A stretch of 64,000 bases of DNA, from positions 248,001-312,000 of the forward strand of contig NZ_PVMZ01000007.1 of the NCBI RefSeq assembly GCF_003001815.1. The letters run 5' to 3'. Numbering within the stretch: position 1 is the first letter of the stretch; the number at the start of each line of letters is the position of its first letter. The notes under the pieces are model-generated. The model was not told the DNA's origin. It did not search any database and saw nothing but the letters and a program-made list of their open reading frames with translations. Positions 1-9,205 of this stretch are shown piece after piece. The position numbers were made by a program, and so were the translations under genes. Source of the DNA: Actinoplanes italicus. GTDB lineage: Bacteria > Actinomycetota > Actinomycetes > Mycobacteriales > Micromonosporaceae.

Positions 1-1426
1 GGAGCATCCGGCCGACCAGGACCGCCGAGACCGGCACACCGTAGTCGGTGGGGGTGCCCGACGAGATCCACTGCCAGAGCTGGGCCCGGCAGATCTCGGC
101 GGTCGCCGCGTCCTCCATCAGGCCGCCGAGCGCCACCGCGCCCCGGCCGCCCAGCCACGCGGCGATGTAGCGCAGTGCCACGCTGACGTTGGTCCGCAGT
201 GCCACCTCGCTGACGGTGACCGAGCTGGACTTGACGTCGAGCAGTTCGGCGGCGGTGACCCGCACGTCGTCGCGCTTGCGCACGATCTGGTGCGGCTCGT
301 CGCCGAGCCACTGGTCGAACACCTCGCGGCAGGTCTCGACGAGGCCCGGATGCGCGACCCAGGAGCCGTCGAAGCCGTCGCCGACCTCGCGCCGCTTGTC
401 CTGGCGGACCTGGTTGAGGGCCCGCTTCGCGGCGACCGGGTCACGGCTCGGCACGACCGCGGCCATGCCGCCGATCGCGTGGGCGCCGCGCTTGTGGCAG
501 GTCTTGACCAGCAGTTCGGTGTACGCCCGCATGAACGGCGCCGTCATGGTGACCTGCGAGCGCTCGGGCAGGACCACGTCCGGACGGTTCTTGATCATGC
601 TGAACAGGTAGTCCCAGCGGCCCGCGTTCAGGCCGGCCGAGTGCTCGCGCAGCTCGTACAGGATCTCCTCCATCTCGAACGCGGCGTTGATCGTCTCGAT
701 CAGGACGGTGGCCCGGATCGTGCCGCGCGGGATGCCGAGGTATTCCTGGGCGAAGACGAAGACGTCGTTCCAGAGGCGGGCCTCCAGGTGCGACTCCAGC
801 TTCGGCAGGTAGAAGTAGGGTCCGCTGCCCCGGTCGATCTGCTTCTGCCCGCTGTGGAACAGGTACATACCGAAGTCGAACAGCGACGCCGACACGGCCC
901 GGCCGCCGATGCGCAGGTGACACTCCGGCAGGTGCCAGCCACGCGGCCGCACCATGATCGTCGGCATCTGCGAGCCGATCTCGTAACGCTTGCCGTCCGG
1001 GGCGGTGAAGTCGAGGGTGCCGTCCAGCGCGTCGCGCAGGTTGAGCTGGCCCAGGATCACGTTGTCCCAGGTGGGCGACGTGGCGTCTTCGAAGTCGGCC
1101 ATCCAGACCTTCGCGCCCGAGTTGAGGGCGTTGATGGTCATCTTCCGCTCCGGCGGGCCGGTGATCTCGACCCGCCGGTCGGTGAGGTCAGCAGCGGCCG
1201 GGGCGACCTGCCAGGACAGGTCGTCCCGGACGTGCTGGGTGGAGGACAGGAAGTCCAGGTCGGTCGTACGGGTGGCCCGGCGGCGCCGGCGGCGCTCCAG
1301 CAGCTGCACCCGGCGGGCGCCGAACTCGCGGTCAAGCGCCACGATGAACTCGACGGCCTCAGCGGTCAGGATCTCGGAGTAACGGCCTGCGGTCGTACCG
1401 GTGATGGTGATCTCTTCGGCGCCCAT
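1..1426 (-). CDS. aceB: Malate synthase A (partial, C-terminus beyond window edge)
   Basis: Condenses glyoxylate with acetyl-CoA to malate in the glyoxylate shunt. About 475 N-terminal residues are visible; the family is usually near 530-540, so the C-terminal tail lies off the left edge. The ATG at 1426 begins MGAEEITITGTTAG. Conserved stretches include VWMADFEDATSPTWDN near residue 110 and REHSAGLNAGRWDYLF near residue 260; the latter matches the classical malate synthase signature (H-x2-GLN-x-G-x-WDY-x-F). It lies 29 bp downstream of aceA on the same strand, so both are probably one transcript controlled from the aceA promoter and the divergent RamB-like regulator. The family call is firm; only completeness is unknown. 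Confidence 0.96.
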   Translation of the reverse strand, partial: MGAEEITITGTTAGRYSEILTAEAVEFIVALDREFGARRVQLLERRRRRRATRTTDLDFLSSTQHVRDDLSWQVAPAAADLTDRRVEITGPPERKMTINALNSGAKVWMADFEDATSPTWDNVILGQLNLRDALDGTLDFTAPDGKRYEIGSQMPTIMVRPRGWHLPECHLRIGGRAVSASLFDFGMYLFHSGQKQIDRGSGPYFYLPKLESHLEARLWNDVFVFAQEYLGIPRGTIRATVLIETINAAFEMEEILYELREHSAGLNAGRWDYLFSMIKNRPDVVLPERSQVTMTAPFMRAYTELLVKTCHKRGAHAIGGMAAVVPSRDPVAAKRALNQVRQDKRREVGDGFDGSWVAHPGLVETCREVFDQWLGDEPHQIVRKRDDVRVTAAELLDVKSSSVTVSEVALRTNVSVALRYIAAWLGGRGAVALGGLMEDAATAEICRAQLWQWISSGTPTDYGVPVSAVLVGRML

Positions 1427-1455
1427 TGTCTCTACCTACCTGTCGCTGTCGCTGA

Positions 1456-2739
<1,284 letters not shown>

Positions 2740-2858
2740 CGGAAAATCCCTTTCCTGCCCTGTCGCGTTCTTCCTCGTGGAAGAACTTCACTCTCACGGA
2801 TCTCACCAGCCCCCCTGAAGGCCCTTCCCAAGGAAAGAAGTGCAAAAATTCTGTTAGG
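2740..2858. promoter_or_regulatory. Divergent aceA / ramB-like intergenic control region with palindrome
   Basis: This 119-bp region lies between the divergent isocitrate lyase and XRE regulator genes. It contains a perfect inverted repeat, GTTCTTCC-TCGT-GGAAGAAC, at 2767-2786, placed 28 bp before the aceA start. It also contains an AT-rich segment at 2841-2857 (TGCAAAAATTCTGTTAG) directly before the regulator. On the minus strand that segment reads TTTTTGCA, loosely like the TTTGCA core reported for RamB sites. The palindrome is directly visible; its role as operator or leader hairpin is inferred. Confidence 0.5.
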
Positions 2859-4337
2859 GTGAAACCCGTGACCGCTTCACCTTCTTTCGGTTCTCCAGCG
2901 AGCCCCGAGCCTTCGGTCGATCTCGTCACCCTCGGGCAACGTCTCCGGCACCTGCGCCGCACCCGCGGACTGACGCTCGAACAGCTCAGCGACGCCGTCG
3001 GGCGCGCGCCGTCGCAGCTGTCGCTCATCGAGAACGGCAAGCGGGAGCCCAAACTGTCGGTGCTGCAGGCGATCGCCGGCGCGCTCGGCGTACCGATGCA
3101 GGATCTTCTCCGTTCCGAGGCCCCGAGCCGTCGCGCCGGCCTGGAGATCGAGCTCGCTCACTTCCAGAAGAACCCCGCCTACCAGGCATTGGGCCTTCCG
3201 GTCGTACGGGCGGGGCGGCGCCTGCCGGCCGACGCGCTGGAGTCACTGATCGGCATGCATCGCGAGCTCAACCGGGTGCTCACCGAGCAGACCGCCACAC
3301 CCGAGGTGGCCCGGCGGGCCAACGCGCAGCTACGCGCGGACATGCGCCGCCGTGACAACTACTTCGCCGAGATCGAGGCGGCGGCGGCGAAAGTCCTTCA
3401 GTCGGTACGCCACACGACCGGCCCGCTGTCGCAACGCGGGATCCTCGACATCGCCGCCCAGATCGGGTTCAGCCTGCACTACGTCAACGACCTGCCGAGC
3501 TCCACCCGGTCGGTCACCGACCTGAAGAACCGCAGAATTTATCTCCCACAGGTGGCCAGCGGTAAGGGCCACGACCCTCGGGCCGTCGTGCTGCAGACAC
3601 TCGGGCACTTCGTCCTCGGCCACAACGACCCGTCCGACTACGGTGACTTCCTGCGCCAGCGGGTCGAGGTCAACTACTTCGCGGCGGCACTGCTCATGCC
3701 GGAGAAGTTCGCCGTCGACTTCCTCGCCGAGGCCAAGACCGACCGGGCACTCGCGATCGACGACTTCCGCGACGCGTTCGGGGTCTCCTACGAGACGGCG
3801 GCGCACCGCTTCACCAACCTGGCCACGCACCACTTCGGCATCCCGGTGCACTTCGCGCGCGTCCACGAGAGCGGGATCGTCTACAAGGCGTACGAGAACG
3901 ACAACGTCCGCTTCCCGTCGGACGTGACCGGCGCGATCGAGGGCCAGCCGGTGTGCCGCAAGTGGGCGTCGCGGACCGTGTTCGAGGCCGAGGACCCGTA
4001 CTCGTCGTTCTACCAGTTCACCGACACGACCGCCGGCACGTACTGGTGCACCGTCCACGTGGAGGCGACCGGTTCCGGGCTGTTCTCGGTCACCGTCGGC
4101 ACGCCGTACGAACACGCCCGCTGGTTCCGTGGTGGTGACGTGTCCGGGCGTACCGTCTCGCACTGCCCCGACCCCGACTGCTGCCGCCGCCCGCCGGCCG
4201 AGCTGATCGACCGGTGGGCCGGCAACGCGTGGCCGAGCGCCCGCGTCCACTCGCACCTGCTGGCCGCCCTGCCGCCGGGCACCTTCCCCGGCGTCGACAA
4301 CCGCGACGTCTACGACTTCCTGCAGCGCCGAGCCTGA
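2859..4337 (+). CDS. XRE/IrrE-like (RamB/ScfR family) transcriptional regulator
   Basis: A 492-residue regulator with an N-terminal XRE helix-turn-helix (about residues 25-80; QLSLIENGKREPKLSVLQ), a central IrrE/ImmA-like domain and a C-terminal DUF2083-type domain ending in a Cys cluster (CPDPDCC) and WPSARVHSHL. This architecture is that of RamB/ScfR, which control acetate, propionate and glyoxylate-cycle genes. The zinc-protease motif is degenerate: LGHFVLGH has Phe where HExxH has Glu, so it is probably a sensor domain, not a peptidase. It diverges from aceA, supporting control of the shunt. GTG starts are possible at 2859 or 2868. Family sure, target inferred from position. Confidence 0.9.
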   Translation: MKPVTASPSFGSPASPEPSVDLVTLGQRLRHLRRTRGLTLEQLSDAVGRAPSQLSLIENGKREPKLSVLQAIAGALGVPMQDLLRSEAPSRRAGLEIELAHFQKNPAYQALGLPVVRAGRRLPADALESLIGMHRELNRVLTEQTATPEVARRANAQLRADMRRRDNYFAEIEAAAAKVLQSVRHTTGPLSQRGILDIAAQIGFSLHYVNDLPSSTRSVTDLKNRRIYLPQVASGKGHDPRAVVLQTLGHFVLGHNDPSDYGDFLRQRVEVNYFAAALLMPEKFAVDFLAEAKTDRALAIDDFRDAFGVSYETAAHRFTNLATHHFGIPVHFARVHESGIVYKAYENDNVRFPSDVTGAIEGQPVCRKWASRTVFEAEDPYSSFYQFTDTTAGTYWCTVHVEATGSGLFSVTVGTPYEHARWFRGGDVSGRTVSHCPDPDCCRRPPAELIDRWAGNAWPSARVHSHLLAALPPGTFPGVDNRDVYDFLQRRA

Positions 4338-4391
4338 GAGTTCTCCCAGGATGACACCGGAAACGTCGTAGGTGGACGGTAGTTTCGGGCC

Positions 4392-4466
4392 ATGCGGCGG
4401 CTGCTGGTGGTGGACGACGAGGCGACCGTACGGGAGCTGCTCTCCGAGGCCCCGCGGTTCGCCGGC
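4392..4466 (+). pseudogene. Remnant of a response-regulator receiver domain (N-terminal codons only)
   Basis: From ATG 4392 the frame reads MRRLLVVDDEATVRELLSE followed by APRFAGSAF. This is the standard beginning of an OmpR-type receiver domain: first beta strand plus the acidic DD pair. Homology then stops abruptly at the stop codon of the opposing DUF402 gene (4467-4469), and the frame continues only as antisense of that gene. The phosphoacceptor Asp, the rest of the receiver and any output domain are absent. I read this as the 5' stub of a response-regulator gene truncated by a rearrangement. A random frame would be very unlikely to give the VVDDE motif at an ATG. Confidence 0.65.
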
Positions 4467-4976
4467 TCAGCGTTCGGCGGCCCAGTCGTCCAGCCTGCGT
4501 CGCGCCTCGGTCTCGAACGGCTGGACCTCCGCGCTGAGCCTGGTGAACAGCTCGTCGCAGGTGGCCCGGGCCGCGGCGACGACCTCCGGCGGGTAGCCGT
4601 AGCGGACCTGGTGCTCGGCGAACTCGTCCTCGTCGAGCACCAGGACCGAGCCGTCCCACTTCCGGATCACGTCGAGGTCCAGGTCGCAGGCGTGGACCAC
4701 CCCGCCGTCGATCCGCGGGCGGTCGGTGATGTCGATGTAGACGGCGATCGACGTGTGTTCGGTGGGCGCGTTGACCGAGGCGATCCAGTCGCCCTCGGCG
4801 GGCACCAGCATCACGAAGTCGTGCCCCTGAGGGAAGTGCCGGCCGTCGCCGCGACGCATGCTGATCCCCTTCCGGCCGCCGAGCCACACCCCGAACCCGT
4901 CCTCGCCGAGCCGCTCCAGCTCGCACTCCCAGTGCCGCCGCCCACCCCACTTGGTGAACCGCACGTCCACCGTCAT
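4467..4976 (-). CDS. DUF402 family protein (probable nucleoside di/triphosphatase-like)
   Basis: A 169-residue soluble protein of the DUF402 fold. The core reads YIDITDRPRIDGG, then HACDLDLDVIRKWDG and LDEDEFAEH near residues 80-125, the acidic pattern seen in DUF402 proteins that bind metal and hydrolyse nucleoside di- and triphosphates. Its ATG overlaps the RidA stop upstream (4973-4976, ATGA-type coupling), so the two genes are translated together. The 3' end abuts the response-regulator remnant on the other strand. Nucleotidase activity is only an inference from characterised family members. Confidence 0.8.
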   Translation of the reverse strand: MTVDVRFTKWGGRRHWECELERLGEDGFGVWLGGRKGISMRRGDGRHFPQGHDFVMLVPAEGDWIASVNAPTEHTSIAVYIDITDRPRIDGGVVHACDLDLDVIRKWDGSVLVLDEDEFAEHQVRYGYPPEVVAAARATCDELFTRLSAEVQPFETEARRRLDDWAAER

Positions 4977-5359
4977 GCCGGCACCGCGGCCACGGCCTCG
5001 ATCTCGATGAGCAGGTCGGGCCGGAACAACCCCGCCACCCGCACGAGCGAACTGGCCGGCGGCCGCGCCACGTCGACGAACTCGTCCCGGATCCGCCGGA
5101 TCGCCGGCAGCTCGTCGACGCCGGTCACGAAGTAGGTCAGCTTGACCACGTCCCCCCAGCCCGCGCCGGCCGACGCCAGCACCTCACCCAGATTGCGGAA
5201 GACCAGCCGCGTCTGCTCCTCCCACCCCTCCGGCACCTTCCCATCAGCGTCGATCGCCACCTGCCCGGACGTATGAACGACCCGGCTGCCCGGCCCGACC
5301 ACGACGGCATGGCTGTAACCGTTCGCGGACGGCACCGCGGGAAACTCAAGGCTCGGCAT
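4973..5359 (-). CDS. RidA (YjgF/YER057c/UK114) family protein
   Basis: A 128-residue trimeric-fold protein of the Rid family, whose members deaminate reactive enamines and imines from PLP enzymes. VVHTSGQVAIDADGKVP near residues 30-45, a central block ending VKLTYFVTG and the terminal ARPPASSLVRVAGLF match the family, including the Arg that binds the substrate carboxylate in active members (in the RPPAS block). The ATG at 5359 begins MPSLEFPAVP. It is translationally coupled to DUF402. The gene belongs to the broad RidA-like group; whether it is canonical RidA or a Rid paralogue cannot be settled here. Confidence 0.85.
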   Translation of the reverse strand: MPSLEFPAVPSANGYSHAVVVGPGSRVVHTSGQVAIDADGKVPEGWEEQTRLVFRNLGEVLASAGAGWGDVVKLTYFVTGVDELPAIRRIRDEFVDVARPPASSLVRVAGLFRPDLLIEIEAVAAVPA

Positions 5360-5531
5360 CCGTCCACCCTAGATACTCACCCCACCCGCAGCAGCCGATT
5401 TCCCGCCGCGGCCACCGCCCACTTCCTGCCCGCCGCCTTGGACGCCTACCGCGGGGCGCGCCCGGACTTCCCGGCACGACTTTGGCTCGCCGACGGGTGT
5501 AGGTCACCACACTGCAAACCAGCGCCCCCCA

Positions 5532-5632
5532 CGTGGTGACCCACGGCTCACCGGCGGGCACAGATCACCACACTGGCAGGTGAAGCGCCTCGCGTGGTGA
5601 CCCACGGCTCACCGGCGGGCACAGATCACCAC
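5532..5632. repeat. Two direct copies of a 40-bp segment
   Basis: Copies at 5532-5571 and 5593-5632 are identical over 40 bp, beginning CGTGGTGACCCACGG and ending CAGATCACCAC. The 21-bp spacer between them is unrelated. Each unit has GTGGTGA near its start and TCACCAC at its end, which are inverted, so each copy could fold into a stem. Function unknown. Confidence 0.85.
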
Positions 5633-5720
5633 GCGGTGGAGCGGGGCATGTGGGCCGGAGACATCGTGGAGGCGAACGACAGCAAACGGCAGGTTGAGAC
5701 GAACGAGCAACACGCGGCCA

Positions 5721-5791
5721 TGACAAGCGCGAACCGGCCGGCCGCGACAAGCGCGAACCGGTCGGCCATGACAAGCGCGAACCGGACGCCA
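5721..5791. repeat. 24-bp tandem repeat, three units
   Basis: Three consecutive units at 5721-5744, 5745-5768 and 5769-5791 each begin GACAAGCGCGAACCGG and vary only in the last eight bases. The array lies in the gap before the AAA+ gene. The 24-bp period is a multiple of three, but I see no credible gene using it. Confidence 0.85.
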
Positions 5792-5843
5792 CGACGCGGG
5801 TGAACCGGCCGCGGTCAGGGCGAGGGAGAGCGGACGGCCGCGG

Positions 5844-7295
5844 TCAAGGGGTGGTGGCCGGGCCGCCGCGGAGGTTGCGGACGGCGGTGAGCAGGTCGTC
5901 CTGCGTGATGGGGCCGGCCGGGCCGCCGCGGGCCTCCTGCATCGCCTTGGCGAGCTGCACCCGGCGCAGCACCTCCTTGATGTCGGCGCCGGTCATGCCG
6001 GTGGCGGCCACGCCCAGGACCGGCGGGTCGAGGTCGTCGGCGAACATCCGGAAGCCAGGCCTCTCGTGGGCGCTGATCAGGGCGCGGATCATCTTGCGGA
6101 AGATCTCCGCGCGCGCGTGCTCGTCCGGCTTCGGGACGCTGATCTTCACATCGAAGCGTCCGGAACGGATCAGTGACTCGTCGACGCGGTGGGGGAAGTT
6201 GGTGGTGGCCACCACGATGACGTTCGGGTTCTCCTCAATGAGGTCGTTCATCTCCTGCTTGAAGATCCCGGCGACGGCGTTGAGGGCCTGGCTGGCCGCG
6301 TCACCGCCGGCCCCGGCGTAGCTGACGATCGAGTCGAACTCGTCGAACAGGATCAGCGTCGGCGTCCGGTAGCCGCGGGCCTCCCGGAAGATCTGCTTGA
6401 TGTTGCGCTCGGAGCCGCCGAGCCACTTGTCGAGGATCTCCGGGGTACGGATCTCGCGGAAGTCAGCGCCGATCTCGTTGGCCAGGGCTCGGGACAGCAT
6501 CGTCTTGCCGGTGCCGGGTGGCCCGTACATCAGCAGGCCCTGAGGGCGACGGGCGCCCCACCGTGCCATCGCCTCGGGATGCCGGAAGGAGACGGCTATC
6601 TGGCGTAGTTCGGCGACCACGTCGGCGAGCCCACCGACCATGTCGAGCGTGACCGACTGCGTGGTCGCCGGGTTGCGCGGCAGGTTCTCCCGGCTGACCA
6701 CGTAGTGCCGCCCGGCCAGCGATCCGGCGCCGGAGAGCTCGGTGACGGCCTGCAGAGTGAGGGTGACGAACGCGCGCAGGTGGGTGACACCGACCTCGTC
6801 ACGCGGCACCCGCGACTCGAGCCGGGCGACGGAACCGTCGTCGGTCCAGGTCACGGTCGCCTCGATCCCGGCGGCGGCGTCGGCGAGAAGTCCGGGTTCG
6901 CGTTCGACCGGCTTCTCCAACCCCAATCTGCGGTACGCCGCGGCGGCGGCCGTGCCGACGCCGTCCACGATCCGGGTCACCACCTCGTCGCCGGCGGCGA
7001 TCCGGCGGGACAGGAGCAGGCCCAGCGGATCACGGCCGAGCACCAGCGCGCGCATGCGCTGCTCGGTGTCGGCGAGCGCGACGATCCGGGCGATGAACAC
7101 GTGCTCGGATCCCCCGGTCCCGTCGACGGTCAGGTCGACCCGCTGCACCGGGTCCGGCCAGTCGGCCCGCCGCAGCAGCTCGACCGGGTTGGCCCGGGCG
7201 GCGGCCAGTACGGTGGCGGCGTCGATCAGGTCGACGGTCGCACCCCCGTGCTCGAAGGTCTCGGTGTGCGGCCGGGCGAAACTCGCGTCGGTCAT
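5844..7295 (-). CDS. AAA+ family ATPase
   Basis: A 483-residue ATPase with a long N-terminal region of about 215 residues and one C-terminal AAA+ module. Walker A GPPGTGKT is near residue 257, Walker B LILFDEFDS near 314, sensor-1 VVATTNFP, and the arginine-finger segment ESLIRSGRFD follow. The domain resembles FtsH/proteasomal-type AAA modules but has no protease domain. The ATG at 7295 is preferred over upstream frames because GGAGGGAC stands 4-5 bp before it and translation begins MTDASFARPHTET. An MT0933-like small protein is transcribed divergently 94 bp away. The substrate is unknown; unfolding or remodelling is the family role. Confidence 0.85.
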   Translation of the reverse strand: MTDASFARPHTETFEHGGATVDLIDAATVLAAARANPVELLRRADWPDPVQRVDLTVDGTGGSEHVFIARIVALADTEQRMRALVLGRDPLGLLLSRRIAAGDEVVTRIVDGVGTAAAAAYRRLGLEKPVEREPGLLADAAAGIEATVTWTDDGSVARLESRVPRDEVGVTHLRAFVTLTLQAVTELSGAGSLAGRHYVVSRENLPRNPATTQSVTLDMVGGLADVVAELRQIAVSFRHPEAMARWGARRPQGLLMYGPPGTGKTMLSRALANEIGADFREIRTPEILDKWLGGSERNIKQIFREARGYRTPTLILFDEFDSIVSYAGAGGDAASQALNAVAGIFKQEMNDLIEENPNVIVVATTNFPHRVDESLIRSGRFDVKISVPKPDEHARAEIFRKMIRALISAHERPGFRMFADDLDPPVLGVAATGMTGADIKEVLRRVQLAKAMQEARGGPAGPITQDDLLTAVRNLRGGPATTP

Positions 7296-7389
7296 GGGTT
7301 GTCCCTCCGCGGTGTGGATACCCCCCAGCGTGACACGCATGCGCACGACCGGCCGGTTTGGCCGGCGCGGAGCCGGGCATCCCGGGTCC

Positions 7390-7575
7390 ATGAGTGACTT
7401 CCTGAACAAGGCCAAGGACTTCGCGGGCAAGCACGACGAGCAGGTGGATCAGGGGCTGGAGAAGGCCGGCGACCAGATCGACGAGCGCACCGGCGCCAAG
7501 TACTCCCAGCACGTGGACCGGGGTGTGGACGAGGCGCAGAAGCGGACCGGCGAGGGCGACACGGTTCCGCGTTGA
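7390..7575 (+). CDS. Small MT0933-like ('antitoxin' family) protein
   Basis: A 61-residue, highly charged protein beginning MSDFLNKAKDFAGKHDEQVD and continuing with GLEKAGDQIDERTGAKYS and VDRGVDEAQKRTG. This pattern matches the small actinobacterial family annotated as MT0933-like antitoxins (Rv0909 type), predicted to form amphipathic helices. The ATG at 7390 was chosen because the family starts MSDF/MGDF. No toxin partner gene is adjacent: upstream is the divergent AAA+ gene and downstream a methyltransferase. The antitoxin label is therefore only a family name here, and a stress-protein role is equally possible. Confidence 0.75.
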   Translation: MSDFLNKAKDFAGKHDEQVDQGLEKAGDQIDERTGAKYSQHVDRGVDEAQKRTGEGDTVPR

Positions 7576-7680
7576 GGCCGGGCGCCCCGGGTCGAGAACG
7601 GTGGCATGCCACTGCCGATCGAGGTCCGGGGGACCTGCGCCGAGAAATGCGCTGGCCCGGGGCGTGACCGCCTTGCCACG

Positions 7681-8496
7681 ATGGCCGGTGTGGACCAGAA
7701 GATCAGGGAGATCGTCAGTTTCTACACCGGTTACGACGAGGCGGGCCGGCTGGACCGGCGCGCCTCGTTCCAGCTGGAGCGGATCCGGACGCTGGAGCTG
7801 CTCGAGCAGCACCTGCCTCCGGCGCCCGCCTCGATCCTGGACGTGGGCGGCGGTCCCGGCGCCTACGCCCGGCCGCTGCTCGGCGCCGGTTACCGGGTCC
7901 GTCTCATCGACCTGGTCCCCGCGCACGTCGAGCAGGCCCGCGCCGGGCAGCCGCCGATCGACGCGGTCGTCGGCGACGCCCGCGAGCTGCCCGAACCGGA
8001 CGGCTTCCACGACGCGACGCTGCTGCTCGGCCCGCTCTACCATCTGCAGGACCGTGGCGACCGGGTGCGGGCGCTGAGCGAGGCGGTCAGGGTGACGCGC
8101 CCGGGCGGTGTGGTGGTGGCCGCGGCGATCTCCCGGTTCGCCGGCCCGATCGACTTCGCGGTCACCGGCCGGCTCGGCCCGGCCATCGTCGAGGAGACCC
8201 GCCAGATCCTCACCGACGGCATCAACCATCCGGGGCTCGGGTTCACACACGCCTACTTCCACCGGGTGGCGGATCTGATCGCCGAATGCCGGGAGGCCGG
8301 CCTCACCGGGATCACGGTGCACGGCGTCGAGGGCCCGGCGTGGGGCGCTGCCGAGGCGGCCGCCGGAACACCGGCCGAGGAAGTGGTCTTCGACGGCGCG
8401 CTGAAACTGGCCCGGGTCTGCGGCACCGAGCCGGAGATCGTGGCCGCCAGCGCACATCTGCTGGCCGTAGGTGTACGCGAGACGTCCGGACGATGA
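7681..8496 (+). CDS. Class I SAM-dependent methyltransferase
   Basis: A 271-residue Rossmann-fold methyltransferase. Motif I ILDVGGGPGAYARPL is near residues 50-64, the acidic residue after beta-2 is in RLIDLVP, and later blocks VVGDARELPEPDG and LLLGPLYHLQD, followed by AVRVTRPGGVVV, are typical. The ATG at 7681 gives a normal N-terminus; an extended frame from 7606 has a low-quality leader. Substrate unknown; the protein resembles small-molecule methyltransferases. It lies 32 bp before the next gene on the same strand, so cotranscription is possible. Confidence 0.85.
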   Translation: MAGVDQKIREIVSFYTGYDEAGRLDRRASFQLERIRTLELLEQHLPPAPASILDVGGGPGAYARPLLGAGYRVRLIDLVPAHVEQARAGQPPIDAVVGDARELPEPDGFHDATLLLGPLYHLQDRGDRVRALSEAVRVTRPGGVVVAAAISRFAGPIDFAVTGRLGPAIVEETRQILTDGINHPGLGFTHAYFHRVADLIAECREAGLTGITVHGVEGPAWGAAEAAAGTPAEEVVFDGALKLARVCGTEPEIVAASAHLLAVGVRETSGR

Positions 8497-8528
8497 CGTC
8501 GCGGTGATCGGGGTGGCAGGATGTCGGC

Positions 8529-9086
8529 ATGCTGGTCGTGTTCGCACACAGCACCACCGGGTCGACCGTGGCGACGCTCCACCGGGCCGACGGCGTGATC
8601 CTGCAGCTGCCCGGTTACGACCGGAAGTATCGGGTTCCCCACGACCTCGCGCACTTCGCCACCGAACGCACCTTCGAGATGTCGGGCGGCGTCTTCGGCT
8701 CGATCGCCGCGGGCGCCGTCTTCTCCAACATGCGTGTCCTGAGCGGCCGCCCGCGCCACGACGCGGCGCTGCGCAGCAAACGGGTGCTGGACGCCCACAA
8801 GGAGAGCCTGAGCCTGGCCGAGGTGATCGCCGGCATGGTCCACCACGCGGTGGAGACGGGCATTCCCGAGCAGGCGCCGGCTCTGGCCCGCAAGGCTTGG
8901 GAATCCCGCGGGGCCGGCGATCCACCCTGGACCGACGAGCAGGTCGCCGAGGCGGTCCGCCTGCTGTCCGAGCTGGCCGCCGACTTCGAGGCGCAGGGGC
9001 AGGTCCGCGCGACCTGGCCGGATCACCTCATCGCGCCCACTCCCCCGGCTCGCGGCATCCGGCGCGGTCGCCGCGGAAGAACCTGA
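8529..9086 (+). CDS. Hypothetical protein
   Basis: A 185-residue soluble protein I do not recognise. It starts MLVVFAHSTTGSTVATLHRAD and has a conserved-looking block VPHDLAHFATER near residue 42, followed by FGSIAAGAVFSNM; the HDxxHFxxE-like spacing suggests a possible metal or ligand site but this is speculative. The C-terminus is arginine-rich (RGIRRGRRGRT), which could bind nucleic acid or be disordered. Codon usage fits the neighbours. It follows the methyltransferase closely and ends before a bidirectional hairpin at 9131-9180. Confidence 0.7.
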   Translation: MLVVFAHSTTGSTVATLHRADGVILQLPGYDRKYRVPHDLAHFATERTFEMSGGVFGSIAAGAVFSNMRVLSGRPRHDAALRSKRVLDAHKESLSLAEVIAGMVHHAVETGIPEQAPALARKAWESRGAGDPPWTDEQVAEAVRLLSELAADFEAQGQVRATWPDHLIAPTPPARGIRRGRRGRT

Positions 9087-9130
9087 AAATCCTCCTTCGG
9101 TACGGCTACGCGGCACCCTGGGTTGTCATC

Positions 9131-9180
9131 CTCAGCCTGGTGAGCGGCGCTCCCGGTCCCAAGGCCGCTCACGGGCTGAG
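9131..9180. terminator. Hairpin between convergent genes
   Basis: Stem arms CTCAGCC (9131-9137) and GTGAGCGGC (9140-9148) pair with GCCGCTCAC (9164-9172) and GGCTGAG (9174-9180). Position between converging genes suggests a shared bidirectional terminator. No T-tract follows, as is common in actinomycetes. Confidence 0.6.
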
Positions 9181-9205
9181 GCGGCCCCGGACGTCACCCC
9201 GCAAG

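Larger units (their letters stand above)
5360..5843. other. 484-bp gene-free gap carrying two repeat arrays
   Basis: No convincing gene lies between the RidA start and the AAA+ ATPase stop. The gap holds a duplicated 40-bp segment (5532-5571 and 5593-5632) and three 24-bp tandem units (5721-5791). The short frames here lack any recognisable motif and differ from neighbours in composition. A degenerate third copy of part of the 40-bp unit is visible around 5489-5514 (GTAGGTCACCACACTG). Confidence 0.7.

Noticed and set aside
5532..5632. Possible CRISPR array
   Set aside because: Only two copies, with a 21-bp spacer, and no cas genes in the window.
5594..5803. 69-codon frame through the 24-bp repeat
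   Set aside because: It begins inside the 40-bp repeat, its last third is only the repeat translation, and no ribosome site or family is visible.
7390..7575. A genuine toxin-antitoxin pair
   Set aside because: No toxin gene lies on either side of the MT0933-like gene.
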